The position numbers were made by a program, and so were the translations under genes. Below, piece by piece: positions 10,855-23,700 of a stretch of DNA of 64,000 bases. Position 1 is the stretch's first letter; each line of letters opens with the position of its first letter. This DNA is from Muricea muricata. Lineage: Eukaryota > Cnidaria > Anthozoa > Malacalcyonacea > Plexauridae. The notes under the pieces are model-generated. The model was given only the letters and a program-made list of their open reading frames with translations. It ran no database searches and was not told where the DNA came from. The stretch lies in assembly GCA_963855995.1 (NCBI GenBank), contig OY979725.1:11264383-11328382 (forward strand), written 5' to 3'.

Positions 10855-13800
10855 CTACCTTTTACCAGTGGACTGTGATCGAGTTGTTTTCACAGCTGGC
10901 TTACTAACACTAGCGCCTGAAATGCTTAAAAATAAAAACAAGAATTAAGGATATTTCATTCTTGCTCACTATTACAATATGACATTCACTAACACCATGT
11001 CACCTTTACTATCACCATTTGACCATCATTATCCCCATATAACCTTCACTATCACCATCATTATTACCGTATCACCATCATATCACCATATCACTATCAC
11101 TATATCACCATGATCCATCATCATATCACCATCATTAGCACCATGTCACCATCCCTATCACCATATAACCATCACTAACACCACCATATGACCATTACTA
11201 TCATCATATCACCATCACTATCAAGATATGTATACCAAAACATGCCATATTACTGGTCAACTTACCTATGTGATTTTTTACTTGCAGTCGGTTTATGCGT
11301 CACACTACTGTGCGAACTTTTCACTGTCACTAGACTTGGCCCACTAGTCACTTTCTTAGAAGTCGTTCCGGTGGAATTCTCAGAAAGATAACTGCATGAT
11401 GCGAGGTCTGGAAGAGCCGATGTCATCGATGACATCTTTGTCAGTCCAGAGTTCGTAGATTGTACATTTTTACCACCAGATGTTTTACTGGCTTTACCTT
11501 GAAATAATAAAAATTCTAAATATTTATCGATTTCATAGGTGGACAAAATGTTCGTGATTTGTTCACGATAAAAAAGCTTATTACAGTGTACTTTGCAGGT
11601 TTATCAAGGCATTTTTGTACAGGCATTCAAGTACTGTGTGCCAGAAGTGTTCGAGAAATTACACTACACAATCCTTCTGCTCTAGCAACCAAGTTACTTC
11701 AGGTATGTGCAATTCACTTGTGCTACTAGGTATTTACCTTTCCCTGAACAATGTTTTTCTCTGATGATAATTTCTTTCCAGTAGAGTGTAAAAATACACG
11801 ATCATTCAAACAAACAGCTTTTATTTCTACTAATTACCACAAACTTCTCTCATATCAACACAGAAACAATCAATACGAAAAGGTTCCAAGTGTGTATAAG
11901 TATTTAGTACAAATAAAATTAGTTCATACACTGATCTACCTTCCTTACTAATGCTTTTCTTTAGTTCTTGTTTCCCATGCCCATACTTTTTGTTATTCAC
12001 TGTAAAAAGGAAAATCACACTGATCACGCAACGCCACCCAAGTGAAAAACATAAGTTAGATGGTTCAACTTTATCCGTACCAACTTTCTTATTTGTTTTA
12101 TCATCCTTAGTCGGATTCTTTTTCTTGCCTTCTGAACCGTGTCTCGCCAAGGATAAACCACTCTTTTCCCTCTCCTCCTAAAGGTTAATAAACATTGTAC
12201 AGTTCGGAACAATGCATTTGCAGAAATTAACTTGGGAAAAAGATTCCTCTGCTTACCTGCTATGCGGTCTCCTACTCATCCAGAATACGAGACAATAGAG
12301 CTTAATATATGATCTCCAAAAAGCCGAATCTGGCATACATTACACTAATCAACATGAATAGATGTACTCTTCCCTTGCAAAGTTTTAGAGTTATAAATAT
12401 GAATACTCGTCCTACCATTAACGCTTCTTCTTCTTCTTTTTTCTGATCGACCATATCTTCTTCAAACATAGATCGTCTGCTCAGCTAGAAAAACCCCATA
12501 ATATTTATAGATTGTCAAAAATTGGACCATTCATAAGAAATCAAACGGGGTAAAACATAAAACAGTTGATCTGTCATACCGTCTCCATCACAACCTCAAT
12601 TTTATCAAGTTTAAGCACAGCCTGAAAACAGCAAAACATTTCATGTTGTGGATTAGAATTGTATTTACGACCCGTTTAGACTCAAAGCAATGAGAAGTTT
12701 TATCAAAAGTCATCATTGAAAACTCTGTGTAAAATATCAACGCCTTGCAACAGTATGTGAAATTTTACAAGAAGAAATTCGCGAATTAAATCTTACAATA
12801 TTTGGTAATAACTAAACATCAAGATCGATAAATCTACCTCTCGGACAGCTGTAGAAACATCAGGATCATGTTCTTCATTTAATAACTGTCTTACACACTG
12901 TTCGAGACGTTGTAGTAAACTGCGGTCAGCGGGTAACTTTAAAACTGACTTCAGTGTCGGTAATAACTTACAGAATTGCAATCTGATATTCACCACAGGG
13001 TCCTAGATTGAAATAAAGTCAATTGTTTATTGTTTAATTGCAATAGAGCCCCACCCAACCAGCCTTCCCGCTTTCAGGTCGTTGCTATGACTACTAGTAA
13101 ATTCTTGTACTATAAATGCTGTATATGTTACAGTATCACCCTTCATTATGTCACATTTCGCACACTCATCACTATACACTGTATCTCCCACACTCAGTTA
13201 ACATCTTAACGTTAATCATAATCCAAGCGCTGATCATAATGATAATCCTAAATCTAATCAAATCCTTAACTGTAAACATGATCAAACATCCAATCATAAT
13301 TCAGGTCTTGATTCTTACTTAACCGCGCAATTTTAATCCTTTACAAATAATCCAAAACCCTGATCCTAACCCTATAATCTTAACCCCAATCTAAAAGAGC
13401 ATAATTCCTGGGTTATTTATAAGGAAAATCGCCATGAACAAAAGTAATTAAACTCACCATTGCTAACTCCAAGGCAAACACAAAGACATGTTCCTTGAAG
13501 AATTTCCTTGAAAATATTTCTAATATATATGTACAAATTTTAATAAACAATAATCTGTGCCGATAACTTTTCCCTTTTCCACAATCTAGAAAAAATCAAC
13601 AAAGCACAAATGAGAGAAAAAACATCTTTAGATATCGGTTGATCAACAGCAGCAGATTGGGTGAAATTTTTTTTTTGGGGGGAGGGGAAAGCAGCTAAAA
13701 ACAAAAATATTAGAAATAACATCTCGTACATACCTTCGATAAACCGGCAACAAAGCTCGTCCCTTTGTTCAGCTCGCGTGTTATTCTTTATAAATATACA

Positions 13801-16800
13801 CAAGGTATACGCGGCAGCGTGCGTCACAGGAAGCACGTGCTGAAGGAAAATGGGGGTTATAAATGTACATCAGATGGAGCATATCACCGAGTTAGAAAAT
13901 TTCGCGGAAACTGAACTGGAACAAATTTATGGCCAAAAACCAGAACCGCAGTGCTTTACTTACATTTCTATGTAGGACGTCGAATAAAACTGGTACAAAT
14001 TTATAGTAGATTTGATCTGAGGTGAAGCATTTTACAAAGCTAGCAAATCGCGCCAAAAGTTGTTCGTGGACTCTCCAATTGTTAGACTGGGATACAGTGT
14101 GTTCACACGCTATTACTGGCGGTATTAGGTCGGATAAGTTGTTTAACTGCAAAATAATAACAGCATGTTTTAAACGCACACGGTCACAAGTCAATTGATT
14201 GTACATCAGCCATACTCAAAGCTGGGAAAAAATGTAAATACTGTGAGATTCAAGAATTTTAAATGGTCCTCATTGATTTTACATACTTTAGACTCTGGTA
14301 CGGAGGAACGTCCACCATTTGATAATGCGGTTAAAACAACATTAAGATTTGAAATAACACCTTCTAAAACCTAAATAAAAACCAAACCATTATCATCATC
14401 TAAAGTCTCTATAAATATATATATATACCCTTCTTTGTATTAAAATGGGTACAATTAGTCCTGCTATGTAAATATTTCTGTAACGATCTTTCAAAACAAT
14501 AGCACTAGATACTCCGGGCGGAAGTCTCAGTTTAGTCAGAAATATCAAAGCCCGGACAACAGCTTTAAATAGAGCCATAACATTATTAAAACAGAACAAA
14601 TTTTTTAAAAAATATTTAATGAAGCTAACGTTTCGTTGCTAACTTGCAACATCTTCAGAGCAAATGCAATTAAAATATTTCTGTGTTCAATGAATGTAAA
14701 AACAATGAATTTCTACAGAACTGAATGATGATAATGCAGATGAAACAACAGGCATAGCGGAACAAAATTGCCCGACTAGCTACGCCACTGTACATAACTA
14801 TGTTCAAATACCAAAAACAGGCAGATATATCAATGATTGAAGCAAAATACTAAACTATGTTCAAATACCAAAACAGGTAGATATAACACAAAGATTGAAG
14901 CAGAATACTAAACCGACCTGAATAGATTCATCCATAAGCAGTATATGCAGTTCTGGTTGTAGACATTGAACATTACTTCCCAGTAGTTTGACAACCTAAG
15001 GTGTGGGTAATCAACATCATTTGCCGGTAGTTAGACAACGGTTCCGACTGCAGGACTTGTTTAATCACTGAGTGAAACACAAAGATCAAGAAATTGCAAG
15101 CACTCGCTAGGTGAGATCATTGCTAATTGTGACCAGAACAACGATCCCACTCAACGAGTGTTTGCTTTGACTTGAACTGTCTTTGATTTGACCAATACCT
15201 CATGGAAACCACATGAAATAGTTCGTCTCACGATACTTTTACTATCCGTAACGAGCGCGTGAAAGCAAGAGGCCAGCTCTTTTGTAAAATTTTCCGGTCC
15301 AACGAATAAGACCATTGCCTAAGATGTGAGATAAAAACCAAGTTGATGATAACAAGCGTGTTGAAAGTTTCCAACAGGCTTGATGCATGTACATTGTCAA
15401 GACTTTTTTGCAAAAGTTTGATGCAGTTTCAGACTGCAAGTTTGCAAACATCAAGTCAGTTGCAGGACTCTACTGAAAAACACACATTGTGACGTAGGCT
15501 TCCTGAATAAAAATTGCTTGATTGAAGCCTAATTTTTACAAACTTGATGCAACCTGATGACAAACTTGCACAAAGCTTGCAAACTTGCATTAAGTCTGTG
15601 TCGTTTCAGGCCGCGTAATGCTATTTGAACCTCCTTCCAAGTAACAATTACAAAAATTAATGATAATAATTAATTAATTATATTAATTAATGAATTTTCA
15701 TTAGTAAAGTAGTAATCGCCCGGCAATTTTATTCACTCCCTAACATTACGTGCTCTAGAAGATGAAGGGAAGTACAAACCGGAAAATTAAAAGCACAATT
15801 CTTTCGAATTTCTGTACATCTGCTTTCTTCCAAGCTTTCGTTATAAGCATTGAATCTCTGCAAATGAAAAACAGAGTAGATCACGTGATACGACGGCATA
15901 CATGTACGCTCTGCGCTCCTATTTTTACAAAAAAAAACAGAACACATCTTAAAAGAAATCTGCTTTCTAGGGAATATTCACTACAAAATCAATCTAAATA
16001 CACACCTGAAAATGATTCACTTTGTTCTTTGTTTCAGTTAAACCAGAGCTACAAAGTTTTTGAAAATATTCTACAAACCACTTCTTCTGAGAGTCAGTTA
16101 AGTTCACTAGCAACAAAAAAGAGGAGCGTAAATCAAGAGAAATATTTGGTTGAGCAAACAATTCTTCCTGGTTTGTATTCAGTGTAAAAATTAAATGATT
16201 CATGTTTAAGTAATGCGCTTCGTCTCACCATTGAGTCCATAGCTGAGTTTGCCAAAAAGTTGAGAAACAGTCACGAGTGTTTCGCCGTTTTTCTTGTGCG
16301 CAGAATCGCAAAAGTGCTGAACAAGCGGGATGATAACCTTCACGCAAATTTCTGTTGAGAGAATTAAGAAATAGGACGTTACTAGAAAGTAAACATTAGG
16401 GTAAAGCTATTACTGAGGTAGAATTTGCGACCTTGAATGAATGATTTATATTTCCTGTATGGAGAAAAGCTAACTGTTAAAATCATACATAAACACATTT
16501 CTCCATCGCTTGTTCGATTAATAGAGAGTTTCAGATTTGGCTTCCAATACCTTAATCTACCTTTCAGCCAATCAGATGTGTCGAACCTACCCGATTAACC
16601 AATCAAAATGTTTAAAAATCGGGAAAAGGTAGTGGTAGTGGTGGAGGAAGTCAAATCTGAACCTCTGTATTGTGTTATCTGCCCCAGCTTTTAGTTCTTT
16701 GTAGAAGATGCATGTATCACTTCACAAGATATGTCTAGGAAATGCTTCTGTTTACGATTTACCACTCCCAACATGCCAACTCACCGTCGTCTAAAAGCTG

Positions 16801-19800
16801 CAACAGATTAGCGACAGTTTCGATGGCCGCTAGTCTAACTATACATTCTTCATCATTAGTCAGTTCCACTAACTCTGATATAATGAACGCCTTCGTCAAC
16901 TCTCCTCTATATAAACAGTTTAAACAAAAAGCGTAATTATGGTATTTGATGGACCCTACTTGGATGAAAGGTATAACTGTGGTGTCACTTTGATGAAGGA
17001 GTCATAAAAATTGTAAAGTCACAGAAAATGCCAGAATGCCTTCCCCAAGAAGAAGATTCCTGTTTGTATATGTCCCCAGGTTTTTAAGAAGTTTACGCTA
17101 CCTTGAACCTAGCAAATAATACACAAAATGACAAACCCTAAAGATCTTGAAATTGACTCCAATTCATTACACATGCAGGCTCGAACTTCATAGTCAACGT
17201 CTTGGCATAGTGACGTGACAAGTCCCAAAAGCTCTTTCTTGATCCTGATAAAAAAACATACGCACTGTAAAGAAGACGTAAGAACGGGATCTTCAGTTTA
17301 ACATTGGATAGGCTAAGGATTGAGCTAAATGCTGTTTAATTAAACCAGCTACGAATGCAAAGTGCTGCCTTATCTTTACTCTGCCTGATGGCTGACAATT
17401 CTAGATAAGTAAATGAATGAGTTTACCAGAATGGTTCGAATTTCGTGGCAACTTGACCAAGGATTTTGCAACACGACAGTCTGGATGTAACTGCCTGAGA
17501 GAGTTGACCTTTTGTGATGGCAAGTGGTAGAATCTTTGGAGAAAATAAAGATTTTTTATCATTGTGAAAACATGAGAAGAACAAACGACTTTGTTCAATT
17601 GTAAAACATACAATATTCTTTTCTCACCTCTCTCTTAATGGCATCTTTAGGTAGTTGTGGTATTGTACAGAGTAAAGCGTTAAGCCAACCTCGAGATATT
17701 GCTAGGATAAACACATATGGGATATTACAAAATGTTGTAAATACATTAGTTTTATCTCTGAGAGGCAAAAACTAAATTTTACAAATGCACTATGTAAGCT
17801 ATAAAGCATAGGAAGGTTAAGATGGATGTCAAAGAAAAAACATTTAATTACCAGACCATTTAAAACTTATTAGGTAACTTGTAAACAGCTTTGTTTGCTA
17901 AAACAATGCTGGACTTCAATAACACTTCATGCTCCAACATGCTTTCCCCTTGCTCAAGGCATGTCATGATGTGCTTAGTTTGATGTTGTATTGGGCATGA
18001 TTACACAGTTGAGAATACTCCTGGGACCAAAAAATATTCATAGTTGTTGTCTTATACAAAAAAATCTTTGTTTTTTGAGGGCATATTGTCATGCTACCAA
18101 TTTGCAAATTCCTGGCTCATTGTTTTACTACATCAGATGAACGTGTGGATACTTTTGATTTCTTTTATTGCTTTCTTTATTTTCCCTCCATTTGAACCCA
18201 AAGACCATACCAACCTGGGTCCTTATTTTCCATGTTGTTCAAAATAGTTGGTAAAAATGTTGAGGTGAAGGCATAGATTGGTAGCAAGCTATTCTCGATG
18301 ATGTGACAATAAACTCTGCTGGCCACAAGTTGAATATCGACTGGAGCAATATACAGTAATTCCTGAAATATGGAGAAAAACTTTGAAGCAATGGATAAGT
18401 TTTGCTGGTGTCCTTCTTTCTCCTGGCTCCTGGCTTTGCTAATCACCTAATTCACAAAATAAAAAGGGGGAGGGGGTCCATTGACTAGTACATAATCTTT
18501 AAACTAACACATACACAGAGTGAAAATAAATTGCAATTGAACACTAACTACATGCTGCAAACACTTTAATCACAAATATGGAACATCTATGTATTACTCA
18601 AACACTACTGCGCAACTGAACAAAACATACCCTAACAAGGGGCATGACTTTCTTGATGGCATCATTGGCATTATTTTCAAGCAAAGATGGCAGGTTGTTG
18701 ATTACACTGACTTTCTGAGCTTCTATACCAGAACTAGAAAACAACATATACATCTTTATAACACTTTCCAATAACCCATTTACAACTTTTCTTAGTGTTT
18801 GCCTGCAGCACCAGTATTGGTCAGCAAATGGCAAGTCAATGTTGGATGTTTTGAAATTGTTTCAAACTTCACACAAATGAGCAGAAGGTAATATTTCATA
18901 AAAAAGTGGGTATAGGGCATTGAAAAAATACTTTTCCAAAATTTCATCTACTGTAAATGGTACCTGGGGCAGTTTTGCAAACTTCAGACAATGTCTCAAA
19001 ATTGGTTCAAACTTCACACAAACAGCTTAATATGGTTTGAATAATTGAAAACACCATTTTACATATTTCTCAGAATTACATTCATGGTATAGATCTTCCT
19101 TATAAAGATGTCAAATGCAGATTTGAGATGTTTTAAAAATGGAATTTGATGGGCTTTTGATGGGTACCAACTAAATTTCATGTAAAATTAATTTCTCCAC
19201 TTTTTATGCCCTTAATAAGAAAGGTCCATTCCAAATGGCAATGGGTCAATTTTTGAAACTTCAAATGATTTGTTGAAATCACTTAAGTCCACCCAATTGC
19301 TGCACTGAAACACACAATCTACAGATCTATTATTAGAAAATTTTCTAATTGTAGAAAATCTAGATAGAAAATTTTCAATCACATGTCACCTTTGCAAAGC
19401 GGATAGCGTATATTTAGTATACTGTACCTGTGATCACTGTGGAGCTTACAGGAAATTCACCTCAGTCATCAAATCTCACCCTTGCTGTGTATACTTGTAT
19501 AGATTTTTTGGATTGTTTAACTTGCATTTAAGCAGCATACAAATCCACAGTTTACATAACTACGTACAATTTCTGTAAACATACACTGCTTGCGTATCTA
19601 ACATTAGGGTTCAACTAATTTTTATTTGAACAAACTTCTGGACATTTTATTTCACGTTTTGTGAATGTTATGCAGTATAAATTTGTGTAGTATTCAACGC
19701 TATGGCGCACTTAAAATCCCAAAGCATATAAATGCTTTTAAGCATTCAAATGCAAATTTTTGTAGTAGGCCATCCCGAACTCTAATCCCTAGCCTTCAAC

Positions 19801-20202
19801 GCAAATTTTGCTTGATGTTCAAATAGATCAATAAAACATGGTCAACAATAAAAGCACTTGATGAAGACAACATTCATATACCTTAGCAAAAGCACAGCCC
19901 TCTCAATTTCTGTCAAATTCTCATCCACGGTCAGTCTTTCTATCTCTTCTGTAGACTACAAAAGCGTGCAACAAAAAGCAACCGTATAGCAACAGTAGTT
20001 TATAGTTGTTAGGAAAATGAACACGTCGTTTGGGTCTTCGAGGATTTGAATCAGAGAGCAAAGCATTAAACCCAACCTTTAGACCGCTCTTTATTGTCCT
20101 TTCCGACCTCAGTTCTTCTACTTCGTCCTCTCGTAGCTCTCCCAACTCGCCATAAAGTTCATTTTGGCCGAAGCTGCCTCCATGAGACCAGTCCATTCCC
20201 AA
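10855..20202 (-). CDS. PPP4R4: PPP4R4 orthologue: protein phosphatase 4 regulatory subunit 4 (23 coding exons)
   Basis: HEAT-repeat regulatory subunit expected to bind the cytoplasmic serine/threonine phosphatase PP4 catalytic subunit (family knowledge). Exons, minus strand: 20077-20202, 19882-19955, 18631-18733, 18215-18362, 17628-17701, 17427-17533, 17137-17244, 16785-16906, 16229-16351, 16006-16106, 15780-15857, 15199-15318, 14918-14995, 14287-14370, 13964-14146, 13734-13839, 13458-13585, 12838-13002, 12580-12621, 12416-12484, 12081-12177, 11282-11497, 10855-10916. All junctions keep phase and give 837 codons plus stop, against about 873 in human. Diagnostic blocks: 'EEIERLTVDENLTEIERAV' (exon 2), 'SLCQDVDYEVRACMC' (exon 7), 'RKNCAFNFP' (exon 11), 'TSDQIYYKF' (exon 15), 'LKLPADRSLLQRLEQCVR' (exon 18). 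The C-terminus is Ser/Thr/Lys-rich and disordered, as in vertebrates. Translation may start at 20202 or at the second Met (20196). Donors of exons 21 and 22 are the least certain. Confidence 0.93.
10975..11230. repeat. Degenerate (TCACCA)-type minisatellite in PPP4R4 intron 22
   Basis: About 250 bp of irregular repeats of 'atcaccat', 'tcactatcaccat' and similar units, with no fixed period. It lies within the intron between the last two PPP4R4 exons and ends just before the 11282 exon boundary. Polymorphic length is likely. Confidence 0.8.
13195..13400. repeat. Degenerate CCTAATC-like simple repeat in a PPP4R4 intron
   Basis: Runs of 'cctaaatctaatcaaatcc', 'gatcctaaccctataatctt' and related words form a loose repeat. 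It resembles the tract near 20487-20612. It lies in the intron between exons 13458-13585 and 12838-13002. Confidence 0.5.
15335..15600. repeat. Dispersed repeat (AACTTGATG family), copy 1
   Basis: Contains 'aagttgatgataacaag', 'caacaggcttgatgca' and many 'aaacttgatgcaa' words. The same words recur in the cysteine synthase intron at about 21890-22020 ('tttgatgataacaagtgtt', 'caacaggcttgatgcaag'). This indicates a dispersed non-coding repeat family. It lies in a PPP4R4 intron and extends into the flank of exon 15199-15318. Confidence 0.55.
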
Positions 20203-20702
20203 CCGAGGTGCGAAGCGATATTTATCAACTATATCGCAGGTGTTTTGTTAAGATTAAATGGCAATTTACAGCCATCATCCTTCGAAAATTTTCCCCACTT
20301 TAGCTCGTCGATAAATTGCATAGCGAAGTTGTCAAGGACGAAAAAAGGATCACACTTGTAGTTGCCAAAATACAACTATTATTTACTACATTTTGTAAAT
20401 GAATTTTCTCACGCTCTATTTTGACGCCGGCAAGCAGTCGGTAAAAGATTCGTCGATTGGTATTTTACCTGATAATAATTTCGTCTCTAATCCTAATCTC
20501 ATTCAATATCTCATTCTAATCCCAATCTTATCTCTAACCCCAACGTAAGCACTAACTGTAATCTCACCCATTCGTTGGATTAGAGATTAGATTAGGATTA
20601 GATTTGACTTCGCAGCGTTCGTGCGGTGGGCATTTAGTTATTAGACTTTGGCGTTTCACCCTTCACCTAACGACACTTCACAGAACGCACCAACGAGTCA
20701 GT
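20203..20702. promoter_or_regulatory. Divergent promoter region between PPP4R4 and cysteine synthase
   Basis: Five hundred bases separate the start codons of two divergently transcribed genes, so this interval must hold both 5' untranslated regions and probably a shared promoter. It includes a loose (TAATCC)-like repeat at about 20487-20612 that becomes its own inverse ('ggattagagattagattagg' near 20576-20595). No clear TATA box was identified for either gene. Confidence 0.55.
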
Positions 20703-23700
20703 ATGGTACTAAGTAAGGGTTCCAGTTTAATGATGGGTAGACTTTTAAAATTAACACGGATTTTTATCGCACGGTCGCTTCACAGCGTAAGTCATTTACA
20801 GAATTATTATGTGATGTCATTTTTATAGTATCAATGATACGTTGCAATTTTATTATTTAATTAATTAGGGTTGTCATATTAAACCACTGAGCAAAATACG
20901 TGTCATTACACAGAATCACTAATCAATTTGCTTTAAAGTTAGGGCATCAACAGGGAAACACACGCGTTTTTTACAATATATATATATAATATATATAATA
21001 TAAATAACCGGGTGCTCTGAATGTTGTACCAAAATATCAAAAATTTTGTAATAGGATGGTATTCTTAATGGATTTAAAGGGACAGTGGCATGGTGAGTGA
21101 TGTATTCTTGCATGGTAGCTTAGCCTATGATGTCATAACGAGCATTGTGCAAAACTTATTGTATTGCAATGAATTATAATTATAGGACTCCATTGATTAA
21201 ACTGAACAAGCTCAGCGAGGCAACAGGCATGTAGAATTTTAATTGTGATTGGACAAGACCCAGATCACAGTGTAAATATTTCCAAACATTTACTTAAATA
21301 TTTCCAAAGATCTTAATGAGGCAATGCACATACACTCCACAATCCCTTACTACCAGTCATTTGCTTCTATGCTTTTTGATGACAAGCATTGAGAGTTTGG
21401 GGAGACTGAGTTGCATACATATTTTGGGAGGGGGTAAGCTACCTGTGTTGCAATGCCTCTGCAATGTATAGTTTTTGGGAAATTGCTTAAGAGTGTGTAG
21501 GAGAACAAGTCCAGGTCTTCCCTCTTGATGTATTTACAGCACAGTGCCGTGTATCTTGGTGATGCCCCAACCCAATCTCTGCAACCAATATACAAGCCTC
21601 TTATCCAAATTAAGCTAGATGGTAAGATGGATCCATAGCCTCAACCGCTCTTTGCAAATTGTGGTTTTCCACAGGATGTAATATCACAGTGAAAGCAGAA
21701 TATTTGAACCCTGGTGGATCTGTTAAAGACAGAGCTGCATTATACTTGCTCAAAGATGCTGAACAAAAAGGTTTTGCAATTTGATTTATTCATTAAAACA
21801 AATTGGAATATGTTTTCTTTTTCCAGTTTCCACATCCAGAAATGCACTTCTTACCTTCCACTCTTCAAGCCAGGGCAGTCAATATCTAGATGCATTCGCA
21901 TTACTTGCTCCAGTTTGATGATAACAAGTGTTGTCAACAGGCTTGATGCAAGTTGATCAACAAGCTTGGTGTGATTATCACAGACTTGATAAAACTTGAT
22001 GGCATACTTGCATTAAGCCAGTAAAATCTATTGTAAAATGCACAGCGTTTCTGACTATACAGTGACCAGTAACTTCCTCCTTTAACCTCTACGATTCCAT
22101 TGCAGAATTTCAAGTGCAATTTGCTAACTACAAATCTTAACCATTGCACCGAAGCATATGAAATTTTCTTGCTGTAGGTTTGTTAAGACCAGGCGGTACT
22201 GTTGTAGAAGGCACTGCAGGAAATACGGGTGAGAAATGGAAACTTCCTTACTAAATATTTTGCCTGCGCAAAGAGCTGCGTTTTTGCTAAAGATGAACTC
22301 ATTACAGTTTACTAAATCATTAGGGATTGGTCTGGCCCATATGTGCTTGGCATCTGGCTACAAATGTGTCATTTACATGCCGGATACTCAGTCACAGGTA
22401 GGGTTACGCGGTGTATTTAAATAAAAAGTAAAAACTGAGACGTTGTGACGAAGCAACAACGCCATACAAATCGTTGAACGACTGAAAATGCTGTGAGGTT
22501 TACTGCAAAAATTGAACAAAGTGGATAGTGTTACATGTCATCTCTGTTTCGCAAAAAATCCTTGCAAAAAAGTCAACGGTTAACCAGTCCGTAACCGCAA
22601 CAAAGATACTACGTACCAATTGTTAGCAGTTAGCAAACTTATCTAGAACAGGCAGTTTTTCTACGAGATTTTGATGTGCAATGTAGGCGTTGAAGTACAG
22701 AAAGAACTAATGATTTAACTGTTTAGGAGAAAATTGACATGCTGAAAGTTCTTGGTGCAGATGTACGGCCAGTACCGGCCGTAGCATTTGATGACCCGGG
22801 CAATTACAATCACCAGGTATATGAATATATTTCCTGTGAATATTTCCTGGGAAGTAAAAAATTTGTTTCCGCAACAATGTTTCCTAGTTTGCCCAGGGCT
22901 TTACGCGTATACATGACTGTTTTTTAGGCTAAAAGACACGCAGAAAGCATAGACAATGCAATATGGACCAATCAGGTAGGTACACTCAAACAGTGATGAA
23001 TTTCAAAGCGTCAAATTTTATGCGCTGACAAGGCTAGAGTTTCTTTCTAGTTTGATAACACAGTTAACCGGAAGGCGCACTTTGAAACGACAGGCCCGGA
23101 AATATGGCAACAAACGGATGGCAAAATAGATGCCATCACGTTTTCTACTGGAACAGGCGGTACACTGGCAGGTATATCAGCCCAAAACCTTGATCAAACC
23201 ATTGCAACACGTCTTTGCAACATCGTGCAACTTTGTTCGTTGGTACACAGCCGGCTATTTGCGTTTACCGGCGAAACGAACACAACATTGTGGTTCGTGC
23301 AACGTGACATGCATGCAAACAACAAAACATGAATAAGTGCTGCATTAAAATTTGACCGAAGTCAAATCATTTGCAACGTAATGCAACACAATGCGTACAA
23401 GGTTGCGCAACAAGGTGGTCAAACGGTCATCGCAACAGGTCAAGACAACAAAGTTACGAGTTCTCTTTGACAAGAAGACTTGTTCAAAAGCTGGTCATGC
23501 AAGCGGAGCTAGTGATATATCGATACAACTTTTTCTTGTGAAGGAAAAGTAGTATATGTGCAGCACTGCGCTATCACTTGTCAAGGACAAGACCATTGTA
23601 CACAAGGCCAAGCGAACTTGTTAAGGAGACTTGTATGAAGAAAAAATTGTTTTTCAAATAATATGGTCTATCTTAGACTTGTGCTGTTTGTAAACAAACG

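Noticed and set aside
10975-11230. Possible CRISPR-like repeat array
   Set aside because: The repeat is a degenerate minisatellite without uniform repeats or unique spacers, in an animal gene intron.
10855-20202. PPP4R1 instead of PPP4R4
   Set aside because: Exon blocks such as 'EEIERLTVDENLTEIERAV', 'RKNCAFNFP' and 'TSDQIYYKF' follow the order and spacing I recall for PPP4R4.
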